Positions 42,086 through 50,033 of a DNA stretch of 64,000 bases are shown here, piece after piece. Position numbers and translations under genes: made by a program. The stretch lies in assembly GCA_030065095.1 (NCBI GenBank), contig JASJDP010000023.1, positions 1-64,000 of the forward strand, in the 5' to 3' direction. The DNA is from Rhodobacter sp. GTDB lineage: Bacteria; Pseudomonadota; Alphaproteobacteria; Rhodobacterales; Rhodobacteraceae. Numbering within the stretch: the stretch's first letter is position 1; each line of letters starts with the position of its first letter. The notes beneath the pieces were generated by a model. It saw nothing but the letters and a program-made list of their open reading frames with translations, did not search any database and was not told where the DNA came from.

Positions 42086-43075
42086 ATGCATCCCCGCCTG
42101 AATATCGTGACGGCTCCGACGCCGCTTGTGGCGGCCCCGCGGGTGTCCCGGGCACTGGGTATCGAGCTGTTCATCAAGCGCGACGATCTGGCAGGTCCGT
42201 CGATCGGCGGCAACAAGTCCCGGCAGCTGGAATACTATTTCGGCGCAGCAAAGGCCGAAGATGCCGATACCATCCTGATAACCGGGGCGGTCCAGTCCAA
42301 CTTTGCCCGCTTGGCGGCCGCCGTGGCCCGGGCCGAGGGAATGCATCCGATTGTGCAGCTTGAAAACCGGGTCCCGGACACCTCGAAGACGTACCAATCG
42401 TCGGGCAACGTGCTGTTGTCGCGCCTGCTCGGCGCCGAGATCCTGACCTACCCGGAAGGCGAAGACGAGGCGGGTGCCGACGCCGCGCTTCACGCAAGGG
42501 CCGGTGACCTGCGCAAGGCGGGCCGAAAACCATATGTCATTCCCCTGTCCGAAGGCCACCCGCCGCTCGGTGCCCTCGGTTATGTCGATGCCGCCCACGA
42601 GGTTCTAAACCAGCTTGGGGAATTCGACGTGCTCGTCGTGGCATCCGGCAGCGGGGCGACCCACGCCGGTCTGATCGCGGGCCTTCGCGGCGCGGGGTCG
42701 AGGGCGCGCGTCATCGGAAGCTGCGTGCGCAGAGAGGCCGGCCTGCAATCGGCCCGGATCGGTCGCGTCGTCGACCGGTTGCGGCGGCTCCATCGGGGTG
42801 CGGAACGCGTGCACCAGGCGGACATCGAAACCTGGGACGGGGCCCTTGCGCCGGGCTACGGGCGGCTTGGCGAACCTGCGGCCTCGGCGATCAGGATGCT
42901 GGCATCATATGAGGGCTTGCTGCTCGACCCGGTCTACACGGCAAAAAGCTTTGCGGCGATCCCGGCACTGGTTGCATCGGGAGAGATCCGAAAGAACAGC
43001 CGGGTTTGCTTCGTGCATACCGGCGGGCTTGCGGCCATGTTTGCCTATGAGGATACACTGTCGGCCCTTGCCTGA
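42086..43075 (+). CDS. PLP-dependent D-cysteine desulfhydrase / L-cysteate sulfo-lyase (CuyA)-type enzyme
   Basis: 329 aa from the ATG at 42086 (MHPRLNIVTAPTPL); a GTG at 42044 would add 14 residues. Fold type II PLP enzyme of the ACC-deaminase family: IKRDDLAGPSIGGNKSRQLEY has the PLP Lys, VVASGSGATHAGLIAGL the phosphate loop, and LLDPVYTAKSF is near the C-terminus. At the substrate site the usual QSNH-x-R reads QSNFAR, so specificity may differ from DcyD. With the adjacent TauE-family exporter, a C-S lyase making sulfite or sulfide plus pyruvate and ammonia is the best guess. Confidence 0.82.
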   Translation: MHPRLNIVTAPTPLVAAPRVSRALGIELFIKRDDLAGPSIGGNKSRQLEYYFGAAKAEDADTILITGAVQSNFARLAAAVARAEGMHPIVQLENRVPDTSKTYQSSGNVLLSRLLGAEILTYPEGEDEAGADAALHARAGDLRKAGRKPYVIPLSEGHPPLGALGYVDAAHEVLNQLGEFDVLVVASGSGATHAGLIAGLRGAGSRARVIGSCVRREAGLQSARIGRVVDRLRRLHRGAERVHQADIETWDGALAPGYGRLGEPAASAIRMLASYEGLLLDPVYTAKSFAAIPALVASGEIRKNSRVCFVHTGGLAAMFAYEDTLSALA

Positions 43076-43156
43076 AAGCTTCCGACCAAATCCAAACCGG
43101 ACGGGAAAACGAACACGGGACCGGTGCCGCCTGCGCGGGGCGGCGATATCGTAGCT

Positions 43157-43465
43157 TCAGCGAACCATCGCCAACCCGTAAGCGTTCAGCCTCTCGTGGT
43201 TCATCAGCGCCGCATCGCGCACCGCCTGGCTGCGTTCGGGATCGAAATAGGCCGCCGACAGCCCCGGCATCGTAAAAGCCAGCGCAGGGTTCCCAGACCC
43301 CGGTAAATGGTGGAGGCAATGGCGACGGGTGTCCATCTCTAGCCGGTTGAGTTCGAAGGATTTAACGTGGATCAGCGCCCAACCCTGCTTCGGTTGCGGT
43401 ATGGGGCGGACCTCGATCATCGGGACCTCGGGGCCGCCCGGTTCGCGTATGACAACGGCTTTCAT
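43157..43465 (-). pseudogene. Truncated zinc-type alcohol dehydrogenase/quinone oxidoreductase remnant
   Basis: 102 aa from the ATG at 43465. The first about 50 residues, MKAVVIREPGGPEVPMIEVR then PIPQPKQGWALIHVKSFELN, are the N-terminus of an MDR/QOR-type dehydrogenase of normally about 320 aa. The reading then departs (RRHCLHHLPGSGNPALAF, then FDPERSQAVRDAALMNHERLN) and lacks any Rossmann domain. It looks like a deletion joining an N-terminus to unrelated sequence, at the end of the dehalogenase operon. The tail origin is not recognised. Confidence 0.6.
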
Positions 43466-43491
43466 GGTCTCACTTCCAACCATCCTGGCGG

Positions 43492-43980
43492 TCATGTGTC
43501 TTCCCTGGAGTCGAAAAAACCGGTGTTGAACTGTTCGGCGCGCTCGCCGGCGAGCCAGCGGTAGATATCGACGAAATCAATCGCGGTCGCGATCCCGTTG
43601 ATGACAAGAAAGCCAACAAGGAAGACGTAGTAGCCGTCCGGCTGACCCGCATATGTGCCGGTCGCGAACTCGTGGATCGCGACGGCCATGGGAACCAACC
43701 ATGGCACGGCGCGGGGCATGCCCAGAATGCGGCTGAAGCCGAATTTCGATGTCAGAAAAAAGAGCCAAGTCAGCGCGACAATCGGGGTCAATAGGCAGAG
43801 CAGCGGCAGGATGGAGGTTGACCCAAGCATCAACATCAGCACGCCGCCACCCACGAACCATGTGGCGAAAAAGTTCACCCAGACGATGACCAGAAGATTG
43901 GTCCGCGCCATGGCGACGATGCCTTTGCCGGTCACCTTGAGACCGCGTCGAAAGGAGTAGGTTTTTGGTTGGGTCGTCAT
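43492..43980 (-). CDS. Four-helix integral membrane protein of unknown function
   Basis: 162 aa from the ATG at 43980, overlapping the previous stop by 4 nt (ATGA). Cytoplasmic start MTTQPKTYSFRRGLKVTGKG. Helices at about 23-50 (LLVIVWVNFFATWFVGGGVL), 52-75 (PLLCLLTPIVALTWLFFL), 88-105 and 115-140 (YYVFLVGFLVINGIATAIDF). No recognised domain or catalytic motif. It is probably co-transcribed with the haloalkane dehalogenase. Confidence 0.75.
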   Translation of the reverse strand: MTTQPKTYSFRRGLKVTGKGIVAMARTNLLVIVWVNFFATWFVGGGVLMLMLGSTSILPLLCLLTPIVALTWLFFLTSKFGFSRILGMPRAVPWLVPMAVAIHEFATGTYAGQPDGYYVFLVGFLVINGIATAIDFVDIYRWLAGERAEQFNTGFFDSREDT

Positions 43981-44147
43981 CTTGGTGTCCTTTGGAAAAG
44001 GTGATGGCGCCGGTCGCGGAACAAGGACGACGGGACCATGCCGAAAATGCCGGGACGGGCCCGATAGGTGGCGGCGAAATCGTCCAGCGCCTCATTCACC
44101 TCGTCGTGCACCGCTCGGATAGGTTTCGAGACATCGATCTTGGGCAT
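43977..44147 (-). CDS. Small 56-aa protein of the dehalogenase operon
   Basis: 56 aa from the ATG at 44147, with AAAGGAAA at good spacing. MPKIDVSKPIRAVHDEVNEA is followed by LDDFAATYRARPGIFGMV and an Arg-rich end RDRRHHLFQRTPR. No membrane helix or signal. Its stop overlaps the membrane-protein start by 4 nt. I do not recognise the family; the ribosome site and coupling support a real gene. Confidence 0.6.
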   Translation of the reverse strand: MPKIDVSKPIRAVHDEVNEALDDFAATYRARPGIFGMVPSSLFRDRRHHLFQRTPR

Positions 44148-44238
44148 TGGATTTCCTTTCGATCTGAGGTTCCGTCGCGGACGGGCGGACGTCCGGCCGG
44201 GGACCGGCGCGTCAGGTATGTCCCGCGGGGAGAGTGAT

Positions 44239-44640
44239 TTACGACGAGGTCGGGCTTTCTTCGATCGTGACCCGGTCGGTGTAGAAGGCAACGCGCCCAG
44301 CGAGCCCCGAGGCGAAGCCATGTGGATCCGGATAGGACCAGGCAATGCTCTCTTCGCTGTCGAGATCGAAATAGACCGCGTCGCCTTTCAACGGGCAGTG
44401 GGTTTGCCGGGCGTTCCGGTGGAGTTCGGTGCGGACGTCCGTCTTCGGCATATAAACGACCGGGTCATAGACGCCCTCGCCCACCTCAAGCACCCTCAAG
44501 GCGTCCGTGCTGTCGGCCAGAACCAGATTGCCCATCAGGATACGGACCCGCCCGGTCACGGGCTTCAGGCTCATGAAATGGCGGGGCTCGGCCGGATTGT
44601 GGATCGTCGCATCCGAGAGGGTGATGGCCGGGTCGGACAT
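44239..44640 (-). CDS. DUF427 domain protein
   Basis: 133 aa from the ATG at 44640, selected because GAGGTG lies 6-8 nt upstream; an ATG at 44664 would add 8 residues. DUF427 core: VYDPVVYMPKTDVRTEL, THCPLKGDAVYFDL and IAWSYPDPHGFASGLAGRVAFY. The family is a compact beta-rich fold of unknown biochemical function. It follows the dehalogenase gene by 27 bp on the same strand. Confidence 0.88.
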   Translation of the reverse strand: MSDPAITLSDATIHNPAEPRHFMSLKPVTGRVRILMGNLVLADSTDALRVLEVGEGVYDPVVYMPKTDVRTELHRNARQTHCPLKGDAVYFDLDSEESIAWSYPDPHGFASGLAGRVAFYTDRVTIEESPTSS

Positions 44641-44667
44641 GTGGTGCACCTCAGCGAGTTTCATGCC

Positions 44668-45618
44668 TCAGACGCGGAGCAGCCATTCGGCCAGCTTGGC
44701 GCCTATGGCATCGGGCTGATCTTCCTGAATGAAGTGGACGCCGACGCCGACGAAATGCATCTCCAGGTTCGGCACGTTTGCGGCCAGCCATTCGGCGGCC
44801 TGGGGCGGGATGATCGCGCCTGGCTCTGCATAAAGCAGGAGCTTCGGAATCTCGCTTTCCAACAGCCAGGCGTTATTGGCGACCACCGCGGCCGTCGAGC
44901 CCGCAGGCTCGCCGCCGATGGGGATCTCGCGGGGCCACTGCAGGGCCGGCAGGCGGCTCTCAGCCGTCGGGTAGTAGCGGTTATATTCCGCCAATACCTG
45001 GTCGGACAGCGGCGTGGCGACCATGGCCTGACCCAGCAGTTGATCGATGAAGAAGTTCTGCTCCAAGATCATCGCCTCGCCGATCCCGGGGGTGCGGAAG
45101 TTGCGGAACATCTCTTCGAACGGACCCATCGCCTCGTAGGAGGGAAACGGTAGAACCGGCGGCACCAGCGCCTCCATGAAGGCCACGGCCGCGACCCGCT
45201 CGGGACGGGTGCGGGCATAATGAAAGCCCAGAGCCGAACCCCAGTCATGCACGACCAGCACCGCGTCCTGGAGTTCGAGCGCGTCGAGCAAGCCAAAGAG
45301 GTAATCGGCATGCACCTGGTAGGTATAACCGATGTCGGGCTTGTCGCTGTCTCCCATCCCGATCATGTCGGGCGCGATGGCGCGGTGCGCGTCGGTCACA
45401 TAGGGGATTATGTTGCGCCACAGATAGGACGAGGTCGGGTTGCCGTGCAGAAACACGACCGGGCGGCCTTCGCCGCGATCGACATAGGCCATGTCACTGC
45501 CCAGGACGGACATTGTGGCCTTTTCGACGGGCCCGGCGGTCGCGAAGGCCGGCAGGGCCGGCACTAGGGTCACGGCGCCGGCGGCCGCAGTTGCGGATAG
45601 GAAATCTCTGCGGTTCAT
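44668..45618 (-). CDS. Haloalkane dehalogenase with Tat signal peptide
   Basis: 316 aa from the ATG at 45618 with GGAGA upstream. The N-terminus MNRRDFLSATAAAGAVTLVP is a twin-arginine signal, unusual for this normally cytoplasmic class. The alpha/beta-hydrolase core is complete: HGNPTSSYLWRN supplies the halide-binding Asn, VVHDWGSALGFH the nucleophile Asp and halide-binding Trp, FMEALVPP the catalytic Glu, and GVGVHFIQEDQPD the His. This matches the HLD-II type. It hydrolyses carbon-halogen bonds in haloalkanes. The divergent TetR gene and two operators indicate inducible expression. Confidence 0.87.
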   Translation of the reverse strand: MNRRDFLSATAAAGAVTLVPALPAFATAGPVEKATMSVLGSDMAYVDRGEGRPVVFLHGNPTSSYLWRNIIPYVTDAHRAIAPDMIGMGDSDKPDIGYTYQVHADYLFGLLDALELQDAVLVVHDWGSALGFHYARTRPERVAAVAFMEALVPPVLPFPSYEAMGPFEEMFRNFRTPGIGEAMILEQNFFIDQLLGQAMVATPLSDQVLAEYNRYYPTAESRLPALQWPREIPIGGEPAGSTAAVVANNAWLLESEIPKLLLYAEPGAIIPPQAAEWLAANVPNLEMHFVGVGVHFIQEDQPDAIGAKLAEWLLRV

Positions 45619-45699
45619 CTCTCGTCTCCTTGCGGAAGCTATGTGGTTTGCGGGGACCTTTCCGGTGGCTTTGGCCGGTCTCCCATTGACGGCGGTGCC

Positions 45700-45723
45700 G
45701 TTTTGAACACATATGAACAAAAC
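45700..45723. promoter_or_regulatory. TetR operator 1, GTTTTG-N12-CAAAAC
   Basis: A 24-bp dyad with 6-bp outer arms and an inner CA-N4-TG pair. It overlaps the likely -10 of a plus-strand promoter (TTGACG at 45686-45691 and CATATG at 45710-45715), so binding would block tetR transcription. An identical arm arrangement recurs 35 bp downstream. Confidence 0.7.
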
Positions 45724-45734
45724 ATACAGCGCAG

Positions 45735-45758
45735 GTTTTGTCCAGCAGTGAACAAAAC
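45735..45758. promoter_or_regulatory. TetR operator 2, GTTTTG-N12-CAAAAC
   Basis: The second copy of the same 24-bp dyad, again with inner CA-N4-TG. It lies 33 bp before the TetR start and about 117 bp before the divergent dehalogenase start. Two sites with the same arms, spacing and inner pair are very unlikely by chance. Confidence 0.7.
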
Positions 45759-45790
45759 AGAGTTGGTCACGAAGCTGTGAGGAGATGCCG

Positions 45791-46438
45791 GTGGCACGCC
45801 CGATGAAATTCGACCGTGACGAAGCGGTGGAAATCGTCATGAACGAGATCTGGCGGGACGGGTACGAGGCCGCCTCGGTCAAGGCGCTTTCGGAGAAGCT
45901 TTCGATCACCCGGTCGAGCTTTTACAACACATTCGGTAGCCGCGAGGCGCTCTTCCGCGAGGCCATGCGGCGCTATGCGGGCCTTGGGCCGGATTGCGAA
46001 CTTTATGCGATGACGAAAGATGCGTCGCTGAAGACTGTCCTGACGAGGATGTTCCGCGAAGTGTGCCGCCGACGCGCGGCGGATCCCGAGCATCGCGGCT
46101 GTCTGGCCACCAACAGCGTCGCCGAATTGCTCGCCAGAGAAGACGAGCTTGGGGCTTTCATGTCAGAGTTGCTCAGAGCGGTCGTGGCGCGTATCGAGGA
46201 AAAGGTCGGATGGGCCGTTGAGAAGGGCGAGCTGCCTGCGTCGACAGACGTTCACGCGATGGCGCTGGCGATCCAGAGCCTGATGCTGGGCGTCAATCTG
46301 CAAAGCAAACACGTTCATGACGAGGCTGATCTGTGGGCATCGGCGTCGACATCGCTGAAGGCGCTGGGGCTTTGGGATCCAGAGGCCGTCGAGCCGACCG
46401 CAGAGGATCGGGCAGCCGCCCGTGCCGAGGATCCTTAG
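45791..46438 (+). CDS. TetR-family transcriptional regulator
   Basis: 215 aa from a GTG at 45791, preferred because GAGGAG lies 6 nt upstream and the protein then begins MARPMKFDRDEAVEIV; an ATG at 45785 is too close to that site. The N-terminal helix-turn-helix reads EKLSITRSSFYNTFGSREAL. The ligand domain carries a Cys in EHRGCLATNS. It diverges from the dehalogenase operon, and the two GTTTTG-N12-CAAAAC dyads between them are the presumed operators. Confidence 0.9.
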   Translation: MARPMKFDRDEAVEIVMNEIWRDGYEAASVKALSEKLSITRSSFYNTFGSREALFREAMRRYAGLGPDCELYAMTKDASLKTVLTRMFREVCRRRAADPEHRGCLATNSVAELLAREDELGAFMSELLRAVVARIEEKVGWAVEKGELPASTDVHAMALAIQSLMLGVNLQSKHVHDEADLWASASTSLKALGLWDPEAVEPTAEDRAAARAEDP

Positions 46439-46545
46439 CCGCGCCAACGCGCGGTGCCGAAGCCGCCGACGGGCCATTGCAAGGGCCGGTCTCTCTGCTA
46501 TGCTGTCTCTGGCCGGAGGAGCCAAAAACAAGGGGAAACCTGCAG

Positions 46546-46716
46546 ATGTTGAGGGCCATCCGGCACGTGCCGGTCATCTGCTCGGACGACAAGCGATCCA
46601 GGGCTTTCCAAACGGAGACGCACGGCCTCGAGATATTGGCGGAACACTTCAGGGCGGAGCGTCAGTCAGCTCACTCGGCATTTGGCGGAGAACGTGAGAT
46701 CTGCAACTTGCGTTAA
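46546..46716 (+). pseudogene. Truncated VOC/glyoxalase-family remnant
   Basis: 56 aa from the ATG at 46546. The first about 40 residues, MLRAIRHVPVICSDDKRSRA then FQTETHGLEILAEHFRAERQ, match the opening of a VOC-fold lyase of the SMU1112c type (normally about 125 aa). After that the reading is unrelated and soon stops. Expected metal ligands of the second half are missing. Its 3' end overlaps the convergent SMR gene by 4 nt, so SMR-side sequence may have replaced the lost part. Confidence 0.6.
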
Positions 46717-47042
46717 CCACTCGCGGCCGTCGACAGGGCGTTCAGCACGACGACCCCGGCAATGATCAGGCCAATTCCGAGAAAGGCGAACCCGTCGAGC
46801 GTCTGCCCGAAAGCCGCGGCCCCAAGCAGCGCGACACCTGCAATGCCGCCGCCCGCCCAGACTGAGTAGGCAATGCCAAGGGGCATCGTCCGCACAACCA
46901 GCGACATCACGTAGAAGGCCAGTCCAAAGCAGACCAGGGTAAGACCGCCGAAACCGATCTTGGTGAAACCGTCCGATAGCTTGAGCGATGCGGTGGCGAG
47001 GATTTCAATGGCGATCCCGACCGCTAGTAAGATCCAGTGCAT
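46713..47042 (-). CDS. SMR-family small multidrug efflux protein
   Basis: 109 aa, four hydrophobic helices. The essential membrane Glu is in AIEILATASLKLSDGF (Glu14-type), with the conserved Trp of GIAYSVWAGGG. Such proteins form antiparallel dimers and exchange protons for quaternary ammonium or guanidinium compounds. The C-terminal helix IGLIIAGVVVLNALS is intact. Single gene on the minus strand. Confidence 0.9.
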   Translation of the reverse strand: MHWILLAVGIAIEILATASLKLSDGFTKIGFGGLTLVCFGLAFYVMSLVVRTMPLGIAYSVWAGGGIAGVALLGAAAFGQTLDGFAFLGIGLIIAGVVVLNALSTAASG

Positions 47043-47097
47043 GGGAGATCTCCTGCATTTGAGAGCCGATAGCCGGTGCCAACATGGACAATCAGCT

Positions 47098-48651
47098 TCA
47101 CCCCTTGAATATCTTCATCACCTTCGGATCGACGCTCGCGGCCGAAAGAAGGCCGCCCCACAGCGCACCGGGAATACCGGGGCTCGCGACGTCCTGGCCC
47201 GCGAGGAAGAGACCGGGGATGGGCGTCTTGGCCCGCAGCGCGTCGCACATGACACGCTCGGGCGTCACGTCGAGCCCGTAGAACGCCCCCTTGCGATGCC
47301 CGGTGAAGTCAACGGTTGAAAGCGGCGTGGCCAGGTCACGATAGACCACCAACTTGGCGAGATCGGGAAAGTAGGCCTCGAATTGCGCCATCAGCGTGCC
47401 CTCGGCCCGGCGCTTGAAGTCGGCGTAGTCGTTGCCCCGTGCCCCGGCGGGCCGGTCAGCCCACCCCGCAACGGTGGCCCAGTCGGCCCAGACCAGGAGT
47501 TGGCCCGTGTGCCTCTGCCGCGGGCCGGGGTCATGCGCCGGGTTCTTGAGCGAGCCAAAGGCCACGACCATACAGGGCGAGGCTTCGTCAGGCGCATTCG
47601 TCCAGACAACATCAGCCTCCCCCGTTGGATAGAACCAATGGTTGGCCTTCGTGGCGCCCGCGGCCTCGATGTCGCCCTCGAAGCCAAGGAACATGGTGAA
47701 ATGCGCGATACTGGCAGGCAGCGCGCGGATCTCGTCGATCCAGTCCTGGTGCCCGCAGTCCCCGGGCAAGAGGCTTTCGATGGTTTCCCGCGCGCCGATG
47801 TCGGAGATCACGGCGCTTGCCCGGATCTCTGTCCCGTCGTCGGTCCGGACGCCCACCACGGTGCCGCCCTCGAAGAGCAGCCCTTCGACACGAACCCCTG
47901 CGCGGGCCTCGCCCCCGAGTTTGGCGATGGTCGGGATGATGTGATCGGCAAAGGCGGCGCTGCCCCCCACCGGATACCAGGACCCGCTCGGCAGGTACGC
48001 CCCGGCGATCAGGGCATGCACCGCAAAGCTCGCCTTGCCGGGACGCCCGCCGTGATCGCCCCACTGCGCGGCCAGGACGGCGGCAAGCTCGGGATGGTCG
48101 GTGATCTCGTCGATGACCTCCTTGGTTGTCCGGGCGCACCACTTTTGGATCGCGCGGCGGTTCCACCAATCGAGCAAATCGCCCGCGATCTCCGGCATCG
48201 CGCGGGTCGGAAAGATCTTGAGCATCGCCTCCCGGCCTTCGTGCAACGCATGGGTCCAGGCCTCGATCGCCTCGATCTGATCGGGGTAACGGTCTTTCAA
48301 ATCCCGTTCCTGCGCTTCGTAGGGGCGCGAGAGCGAAAGCGGCTCTGCCGCTCCGATGTGCACATGGTCGTAGACCGATCCCAGGGGGGCAAAATCGATG
48401 GGCGTGTCAGACAGCCAATCGAGCACTTCGCGCATGCGATCCTCCGGGGCCAACTCGCTCAGGTAATGCATGCCCACGTCCCAGGTGAAGCCGTCGCGGG
48501 AAAAGCTGTGCGTCAATCCGCCGAGCATCTGATGCTGCTCGAGCAGCAGCACCTTGTTCCCGACACGGCTCAGGGACGCGGCGGCGGCCATGCCGCCCAT
48601 GCCGGACCCAATCACGATGACATCCCAGGTGTCGCGTTCCGCGTCGGTCAT
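47098..48651 (-). CDS. CrtI/carotenoid-isomerase-like FAD-dependent oxidoreductase
   Basis: 517 aa. The FAD dinucleotide motif is VIVIGSGMGGMAAAASLSR, followed by GGLTHSFSRDGFTWDVGMHY, a hallmark of phytoene desaturase, CrtISO and retinol-saturase-like proteins. The C-terminal PGLFLAGQDVASPGIPGALWG is the second FAD-binding block. The substrate is unknown; no carotenoid genes are nearby, so a lipid or isoprenoid desaturase/saturase role is only possible. It is 4 bp downstream of the MBL-hydrolase gene, so the two are co-transcribed. Confidence 0.85.
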   Translation of the reverse strand: MTDAERDTWDVIVIGSGMGGMAAAASLSRVGNKVLLLEQHQMLGGLTHSFSRDGFTWDVGMHYLSELAPEDRMREVLDWLSDTPIDFAPLGSVYDHVHIGAAEPLSLSRPYEAQERDLKDRYPDQIEAIEAWTHALHEGREAMLKIFPTRAMPEIAGDLLDWWNRRAIQKWCARTTKEVIDEITDHPELAAVLAAQWGDHGGRPGKASFAVHALIAGAYLPSGSWYPVGGSAAFADHIIPTIAKLGGEARAGVRVEGLLFEGGTVVGVRTDDGTEIRASAVISDIGARETIESLLPGDCGHQDWIDEIRALPASIAHFTMFLGFEGDIEAAGATKANHWFYPTGEADVVWTNAPDEASPCMVVAFGSLKNPAHDPGPRQRHTGQLLVWADWATVAGWADRPAGARGNDYADFKRRAEGTLMAQFEAYFPDLAKLVVYRDLATPLSTVDFTGHRKGAFYGLDVTPERVMCDALRAKTPIPGLFLAGQDVASPGIPGALWGGLLSAASVDPKVMKIFKG

Positions 48652-48655
48652 TGCG

Positions 48656-49573
48656 CTATCCCTCTTCCGTTTGCGAAGTGTGGTGCGTGGCCCGCGACAC
48701 AGCCCCTTCGGCGGCGAAATCGTGCGATGCTACAATCGCCAGGCCCGGCAGACGCTCCTTCAGCCGACGGACCTTGGCGAATGAGGCGAGAAGCGCATCC
48801 CTGTCACCTGTGCCCGGGACGATGTCCTGTTCGAGCAGGGACGTCTCGTATGTGAGATCCCCCACCAGAAGGATCGGATCCCAGCCCTCTTGGCGGATCA
48901 ACATGGACATCGAGCCGCGCGTATGCCCTGGTGTGGGCAACAGGATCATCGAGCCATCGCCGGCGACGTCGTCAACGCCGTCAAACCCTTCGAACAGCGG
49001 GTCGTCGGTCGGCCCGAACGATATCTGCCGCCACTTCGCCGAGGGGATTTCGATATGCTCGCGCAGGATCCACTCATATTCCGGGTGCGGTTCGGACAGG
49101 ATCGACCACTCGCGGGCGCTCACCAGCAGGCTGGCCCGCGGAATCTGGGCAATCCCGCCAACGTGGTCGAAATGCAGATGAGAGATGACCGCCATCCGAA
49201 TATCGCTGGCGGTTACCCCTTCCTTGGCAAGAACATGGTCGATGCGATCGGTTGCGGCGACCTTGAACCGAAAGATCCGCGGCAGCAGAAAGCGCCCGAT
49301 TGCTTGTTTGATATAGCCCTTGTCGGACATGATTGCCGGGTCGATCCCCGTATCGAACAGCACCAACCCGTCACGGTGTTCGATCAGGAAGCATTGCAGC
49401 GGCAAAGGCACCCAGCTTCGCCCAAAGAAAACCCACAACAGCTGCGGCAGCCTGCTGCCGTAGCGATGTTCCCTGTGCTGCTCGGCGCGTCCGCAACTCA
49501 GAACCCGAACCGACGCAATCGGTTGGTCTGCACGGTGTATTTCATCTGAAATAACTGTTTGAGAGGCAGCCAC
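48656..49573 (-). CDS. MBL-fold metallohydrolase, lactonase-like
   Basis: 305 aa from a GTG at 49573 with GGGGAG 6 nt upstream; a TTG at 49594 would add 7 residues. Metal ligands: ISHLHFDHVGG (HxHxDH), PTPGHTRGSMS (His), LVGDLTYE (Asp) and VASHDF (His). Order and length resemble the AhlL/AttM-type N-acyl-homoserine lactonases, but general esterase activity is equally possible. FGRSWVPLPLQCFLIEH leads into the first beta strands. It is first in a two-gene unit with the CrtI-like enzyme. Confidence 0.85.
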   Translation of the reverse strand: MAASQTVISDEIHRADQPIASVRVLSCGRAEQHREHRYGSRLPQLLWVFFGRSWVPLPLQCFLIEHRDGLVLFDTGIDPAIMSDKGYIKQAIGRFLLPRIFRFKVAATDRIDHVLAKEGVTASDIRMAVISHLHFDHVGGIAQIPRASLLVSAREWSILSEPHPEYEWILREHIEIPSAKWRQISFGPTDDPLFEGFDGVDDVAGDGSMILLPTPGHTRGSMSMLIRQEGWDPILLVGDLTYETSLLEQDIVPGTGDRDALLASFAKVRRLKERLPGLAIVASHDFAAEGAVSRATHHTSQTEEG

Positions 49574-49688
49574 GAGTAACTCCCCGAAGATCAAAGAAAC
49601 GCTTCAAAAACCTCTGAAGCCAAACCGCTTGGCCGCATATGGAGTGTCAGCGATTTGGGAGAATTAACATGCAAGGAGCCTGGACTCA

Positions 49689-49702
49689 TTGACGTGCGTC
49701 AA
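49689..49702. promoter_or_regulatory. Candidate CRP/FNR-family box
   Basis: TTGACGTGCGTCAA is a perfect 6-2-6 dyad that fits the TTGAC-N4-GTCAA variant of FNR-type sites. It lies about 115 bp upstream of the MBL-hydrolase start and far from any other gene. It could regulate that unit or be a leftover of a lost gene. Confidence 0.4.
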
Positions 49703-49825
49703 GGCCGTCTCGAACCTCCTGCGCCATAGGGGCGTGAGCCGGGTGTGCAGGTCGTCCGTTTCAGCATCAGGAGGGCTTTGAGAAGGGCTTGTGCAGTTCT
49801 TTCCGCAACCAAGTAGGGATGCCGG

Positions 49826-49972
49826 ATGACTACGCCGCTTGGATTGGTGACAGGGCATCGGACCTATGCAGTGGTGCAGCGGTCCCCCGACGAGGGCGCG
49901 AAGAAGAAACTGGCAGAGGAAGAATTCGCACGCCGCGAGCGAGCGCCTAACAGCCCCGCTTTCAGACGTTGA
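49826..49972 (+). other. Gap 49574-50033 with a 48-codon reading frame of unclear status
   Basis: The 460 bp between the MBL gene and tRNA-Glu hold no confident gene. One plus-strand frame from the ATG at 49826 reads MTTPLGLVTGHRTYAVVQRS then PDEGAKKKLAEEEFARRERA to a stop at 49972, with AGGGA upstream. The Lys/Glu-rich helical stretch looks protein-like and could be the tail of a decayed gene, but no family is recognised. The rest shows only the FNR-like dyad. Confidence 0.25.
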
Positions 49973-50033
49973 ACCCCAAAGTGCGACCGATCCGGCGGGA
50001 ACCAACTGGAAAGAAGCGCTGTTCCCGAAAAAG

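Noticed and set aside
43329-43960. Plus-strand frames opposite the small membrane-protein genes
   Set aside because: They are antisense to a coupled operon with good ribosome sites and show no family resemblance.
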